Source of the DNA: Elainella saxicola E1
GTDB taxonomy: Bacteria > Cyanobacteriota > Cyanobacteriia > Elainellales > Elainellaceae
DNA: 39,119 nucleotides
Assembly: GCA_002796835.1 (NCBI GenBank)
Contig: LUGL01000050.1
Coordinates: 6,826 to 45,944, forward strand
Direction: 5' to 3'
How positions within the stretch are numbered: position 1 is the stretch's first letter; each line of letters opens with the position of its first letter. The notes beneath the pieces were generated by a model. That model was not told where the DNA came from and searched no databases. It worked only from the letters and a program-made list of their open reading frames with translations. This document shows positions 35,766 to 39,119 of the stretch, one piece after another. Position numbers and translations under genes: made by a program.

Positions 35766-36404
35766 TTAGCTACCGGGCCGGTTACGCAATTCGGCTGGCA
35801 TATAGGAACGATCGCCCAATATTTGCAGCATGGGACCATGGACATCAAACTGAACCACACTCACGGAAGCAGCTAGCATATCAATTCGATCGCGATAACG
35901 CCCCAAATCAATGCCCAAGAGGCTGCATAGAAGGACCCGAATCGTGGCTTTGTGTGAAACGACGAGCACATTGCCGTCTAGATATTTCTGCTCAATTTCT
36001 GCAATCACTAATGCGGCCCGACTCGCAAGTTGTACTGCTGTTTCACCTTCAGTCGGAGGATTCCAGGCTGGTTCGGTAAGCCAGCGCACATAATCTGAAG
36101 CATAGTGGTCCATGACATACTGGTTGGTTTGCCCTTCCCAGCGACCATATTGAATTTCCTTCAAGCCGTCCCGCAGCTGCATTTCCATGCCGATCGCATC
36201 ACAGAGCGGTTTTGCTGTGGCGATCGTGCGACGCATCGGACTGCAGTAGATCGCAGCCCAAGGGATCTGTTGATAGGCGGCACCAAAGGCACGTGCCATT
36301 TCATGACCTTCAGGTGTTAGATCGGGGTCGAGAATGCCACAATAGCCACCTGTTTGGCTAAAGGTTGTTTCTCCGTGACGGATGAAGTAGATTTTGAGGC
36401 TCAT
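35766..36404 (-). CDS. Histidine phosphatase family protein (phosphoglycerate mutase-like)
   Basis: A 212-aa protein of the branch-1 histidine phosphatase superfamily. The phosphohistidine motif is RHGET (R9, H10, E12). The second conserved His is H151 in VVSHKAT, R59 lies in SPMRRT, and E83 in LKEIQYGRWEG is the usual proton-donor Glu. Substrate may be a phosphosugar, alpha-ribazole phosphate or another phosphoester; it cannot be told here. It converges with the lysozyme-like gene 34 bp away. Confidence 0.92.
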   Translation of the reverse strand: MSLKIYFIRHGETTFSQTGGYCGILDPDLTPEGHEMARAFGAAYQQIPWAAIYCSPMRRTIATAKPLCDAIGMEMQLRDGLKEIQYGRWEGQTNQYVMDHYASDYVRWLTEPAWNPPTEGETAVQLASRAALVIAEIEQKYLDGNVLVVSHKATIRVLLCSLLGIDLGRYRDRIDMLAASVSVVQFDVHGPMLQILGDRSYMPAELRNRPGS

Positions 36405-36498
36405 GAATTAGGTGGAACTCAGTTTTTGCTGTTTGGTGTAAGTCAAACCAGTGTAAATCAGACCCATGTAAATCAAAAAACTCCCAAGATACATCTCT

Positions 36499-36963
36499 TC
36501 AATTTTTATCCACAACCATTTGGGCCATTTCTCTACATTTCGCTTCAGCGGCAGCATAGGCTTGCTGATATTCTTTGCCACCCAGCATCACGTCTCCGTA
36601 ATATTCATAGGGAGTCGAGCCATAAATCGGCAATGGATCATCCTCAGGATAGTCTTCTTTCGATTCTTCGATCACAGCTTTCAACTGCTTTACGCTTAAC
36701 CGCTGGGCAGCAAAGTAGAACAGATCCTCCGCCTTTTTCTTCAAATGAGGCAGATTGGGATCGACAATGCGATCGCCTACTTCCAGCCAGCCATGCTCAA
36801 CGAGTCGATAAGGCTTGTTTGCATAGACCAAAAAACCCTGGACATAAGTGGCTCCCTGCAAGGCCAGCGCTGCTCGATAGGCATTGTCAAAAGGCTTGCG
36901 GGCTTTGCTTTTGATCTGTTCTGCCACTTGTCGAGATTGAGCTTCATCGAGAGATAGGTTCAT
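36499..36963 (-). CDS. Conserved-looking soluble protein, unknown function
   Basis: A 154-aa protein from ATG 36963. The frame runs upstream to GTG 37050, but those 29 residues look noncoding, and a TATAAT five bases before ATG 36963 would place transcription start at or near this codon (possible leaderless mRNA). The N-terminal half is helical and basic; the middle contains ATYVQGFLVYANKPYRLVEHGW and GDRIVDPNLPHL; the C-terminus is Tyr/Glu-rich. I recognise no domain. The 'Y..G......EHGW...G..IVDP' pattern suggests a small catalytic or ligand-binding fold (weak inference). Confidence 0.6.
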   Translation of the reverse strand: MNLSLDEAQSRQVAEQIKSKARKPFDNAYRAALALQGATYVQGFLVYANKPYRLVEHGWLEVGDRIVDPNLPHLKKKAEDLFYFAAQRLSVKQLKAVIEESKEDYPEDDPLPIYGSTPYEYYGDVMLGGKEYQQAYAAAEAKCREMAQMVVDKN

Positions 36964-37190
36964 CAGATTATAATACTTCGGCTTACAAGACTTCGGTTTA
37001 GCGTGTTCTGTAACAAGGCTATCTGGAATACCCTGTTGGGCATGCCACACTGATCCTAACGCCTTGCGGGGTCTTCAGGCTAACCCAAACTTTGAAAACC
37101 CGCGACTGAACCAAACAAGTTCAATATTGAGACAGAGGAGAATTTGTTAATCAGCCCTTAGGATGAGAGTAGGACAATGGGGGAGACGTT

Positions 37191-37982
37191 ATGCAATCAA
37201 CGAGTCGATCGGGCCATACAATTTTTCTATCATGGCTGACATTAGCGGCCATTCTGGGAACGTTTGTTGTCAACGTCTGGTCGAATTTTGCTCCCCTCTA
37301 TGGTCAGACGATCGGTGATATTTCCAATACCCTCTTTGCGAACGTCCTGATTATTCCAGCAAACTATGCCTTCGCCATTTGGGGATTGATTTATCTGGGA
37401 CTCTTAGGATTTGGGATTTATCAGTTACTACCAGAGCAAAGACAGAATCCACGCTTGCGATCGGTCCGTCCGCTGCTGATTTTAGCCTGCATCGCTCAAG
37501 CTATCTGGGTATTTAGCTTTTTATCCCAACAGTTCTGGCTTTCAGTCGTGTTTATGCTGCTGATTTTGGTGCCGTTGATTGGTTGCTATCTCAGACTAGA
37601 AGTGGGCAAACAGCCCGTCGGAAGAGCAGAGAAGTGGTTGGCTCAGGTACCATTCGGGATTTATTTGGGTTGGATTAGCGTCGCAACAATCGTCAATGTG
37701 GCGATCGCACTCTACAGTCAGAACTGGCACGGCGACGGCTCTGCGGTTTTCTGGACCGTTTTGATGATGGTGATTGCTGGGGTTCTCGGTGGCCTGTTGG
37801 CTGTGCAACGACGAGAGATAGCCTATCCCCTCGTAATTGTCTGGGCACTGATTGCGATCGCCACCCGACAGTCAGCGATTCCGCCCATTTTAATTACGGC
37901 AACTATCCTGGCTATCGGACTCATGGTTCTGGTTTTGATGAAGCTGGTGGGTCAGTTAAAGCACCGTCGATCGCAGTCATAG
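37191..37982 (+). CDS. TspO/MBR-like tryptophan-rich membrane protein
   Basis: A 263-aa protein with about seven hydrophobic segments. FAIWGLIYLGLLGF and the WxxxxW-type spacing within the first membrane segments resemble TspO/MBR-related tryptophan-rich sensory proteins, which bind tetrapyrroles or related ligands. The protein is longer than classical five-helix TspO (about 160 aa), so it belongs to the extended group with uncertain ligand. ATG 37191 follows a GGGGGAGAC-type purine run. Confidence 0.65.
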   Translation: MQSTSRSGHTIFLSWLTLAAILGTFVVNVWSNFAPLYGQTIGDISNTLFANVLIIPANYAFAIWGLIYLGLLGFGIYQLLPEQRQNPRLRSVRPLLILACIAQAIWVFSFLSQQFWLSVVFMLLILVPLIGCYLRLEVGKQPVGRAEKWLAQVPFGIYLGWISVATIVNVAIALYSQNWHGDGSAVFWTVLMMVIAGVLGGLLAVQRREIAYPLVIVWALIAIATRQSAIPPILITATILAIGLMVLVLMKLVGQLKHRRSQS

Positions 37983-38065
37983 CGGAATTCTGAAGATTTG
38001 CGGTCCGCCTCTTCCTTCAGCCAGATAATTTTGGTAGAGTCAGCAGGAGGGGTTGTAGATCAATC

Positions 38066-39119
38066 ATGAATATTCTTCACGGCACCTGGATCCCAGCAGC
38101 AGTAGACTTTGTGCAGAAGGGATTTTTTTGTTTATGGGTGGAAACAACCGAGGCCAAGCGTCGTCGAAATCCTAGCAACATCCATCCGCGTCACTTACTG
38201 AAGGCAGATTTGTTGGCGTTTCTTAACAAAGAACTCGGCCTCAAAGCTCCTGACGGTAGATATGTTCAGGTTTCGGCTCCCTGCTATTTTTTGCTGCCCA
38301 CCCATCAAGGCAAGCCCCTACCCTCGCTAGAACTATCTCGCTACTTGGAAGAAGAGCTGCCCGAAGAATTTGAGTGGGACTATTGGCAGATTGACTGCTA
38401 CCAGATTCCAACCAAAGGAAATCACTTCACGAACGATCGCAATATCGTCCGTCTCTTAAACGATCTGCATTTTATTGCCATCAACAACCTCTCCGAAATT
38501 CAGTTTGGTGCAGATTTATTGTTCTGGTATCACTATACTCAGAGCTTTAAACCAGTGCTTTTGCGCGATCACTATATTCCCGCCTTAAAGTATCGCTCGC
38601 TTGCGCCAGCCAAAGCAGAAGCGACCCGCAAAGGCCGCTCAAGCAAAGACACTACTCAAACCGCAGCGAAAACCACGACGAAAACTGCAGCAAAACGATC
38701 GGCTAAAGCAGCTCAAGCGATTGAAACAGTGGAAGCAACTGAAAAAACAGCAGCTCGATCGGCAAAACCTGAGGCATTTGAGATCTATCCCGGCTGGGAA
38801 ATTCTTTCCAACTATTATGAACAGGAAATTGAGCGGCATTTAGAGTATATGCCGTTAGCCTGCGTCAGCGGCTTTTCTGAGTTGCCAGCCACACCCCAGT
38901 TTTATGACAGAGAACGGCTGCTGCGGCATTTTTCAGAATGTTTGCTGGACAGTCTAGTGGTCGGATTATCGAGCAGCGCCACTTTTACCAAAAAAATTGC
39001 CGATACACTGATTTATAGCTGCCTTTATCCCGGCAAACCCTGGACTGGTGAAACTGGCTTGAAGGTTTATCAACAGTGGCAGACCTGGCGCGATCGAATT
39101 GCCCGCAGTCAAACCGATT
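38066..39119 (+). CDS. SNF2-family helicase, N-terminal part (cut by window edge)
   Basis: 351 codons from ATG 38066 to the right edge, still open. The start MNILHGTWIPAAVDFVQKGF, then CLWVET, is the opening of the large cyanobacterial SNF2/HepA-type DEAD-box helicases, whose N-terminal region precedes the two RecA-like helicase domains. The ATPase motifs lie beyond the window, so the call rests on the N-terminal pattern from memory. Residues about 195-235 form a Lys/Ala/Thr-rich linker (KAEATRKGRSSKDTTQTAA and onward). GGAGGGG lies 14-20 nt upstream. These enzymes are large (often >1000 aa). Confidence 0.7.
   Translation, partial: MNILHGTWIPAAVDFVQKGFFCLWVETTEAKRRRNPSNIHPRHLLKADLLAFLNKELGLKAPDGRYVQVSAPCYFLLPTHQGKPLPSLELSRYLEEELPEEFEWDYWQIDCYQIPTKGNHFTNDRNIVRLLNDLHFIAINNLSEIQFGADLLFWYHYTQSFKPVLLRDHYIPALKYRSLAPAKAEATRKGRSSKDTTQTAAKTTTKTAAKRSAKAAQAIETVEATEKTAARSAKPEAFEIYPGWEILSNYYEQEIERHLEYMPLACVSGFSELPATPQFYDRERLLRHFSECLLDSLVVGLSSSATFTKKIADTLIYSCLYPGKPWTGETGLKVYQQWQTWRDRIARSQTD

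Noticed and set aside
38639-38839. 66-aa Cys/Phe-rich minus-strand ORF
   Set aside because: It is the antisense image of the Lys/Ala-rich linker in the SNF2 helicase.

Overview
The window reads as the chromosome of a filamentous-type cyanobacterium, probably near Leptolyngbya; this placement is an inference from gene content, with no marker gene present. The support is: subunits of light-independent protochlorophyllide reductase (chlL, chlN), a high-light-inducible protein, cyanobacteria-restricted families (DUF3685, DUF5331, Uma2), and very frequent CGATCG cores and GCGATCGC octamers, the HIP1 repeat typical of cyanobacterial genomes. The window edges cut two genes: a DUF3685 response regulator on the left and a SNF2-type helicase on the right.

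Layout. 1-7.7 kb, minus strand: a Fur-family regulator (FurC/PerR-like), then two tandem paralogous membrane-anchored helical-repeat proteins, then the DUF3685 response regulator. 8.6-11.7 kb, plus strand: chlL, a DUF5331 gene and chlN, closed by a terminator. 11.9-14.2 kb, minus strand: a tightly packed four-gene operon of lipoprotein, atypical Nramp-like transporter and two PRC-barrel proteins. 14.4-17.4 kb, plus strand: an RTX calcium-binding protein, miaE and a GNAT acetyltransferase. 17.5-21 kb: an Uup-type ABC-F ATPase, a membrane protein, and a divergent pair (65-aa protein and XRE regulator) with two matching operators between them. 21.4-26.6 kb: a TonB-like envelope protein and the phosphate uptake genes, pstS divergent from pstCAB. 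26.6-31.7 kb: a PIN-domain relic, a truncated DUF2892-like relic, an HLIP, a two-module membrane protein, an L,D-transpeptidase, an aminotransferase and an internally deleted Uma2 pseudogene. 32-35.7 kb: a five-gene operon of envelope proteins preceded by a LexA-box-like palindrome. 35.8-39.1 kb: a histidine phosphatase, an unknown protein, a TspO-like membrane protein and the start of a SNF2-family helicase.

How the genes work together. ChlL and ChlN belong to the same enzyme; its third subunit, ChlB, is not here. PstS, PstC, PstA and PstB form a complete phosphate importer. The two strongest candidates for undescribed systems are both inferred from operon structure. One is the lipoprotein/Nramp-like/PRC/PRC operon, whose transporter lacks the usual metal-site motifs. 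The other is the putatively LexA-linked operon, which combines a membrane protein, a 45-aa membrane peptide, a BamE-like protein, a degenerate M23-like lipoprotein and a secreted lysozyme-like protein.
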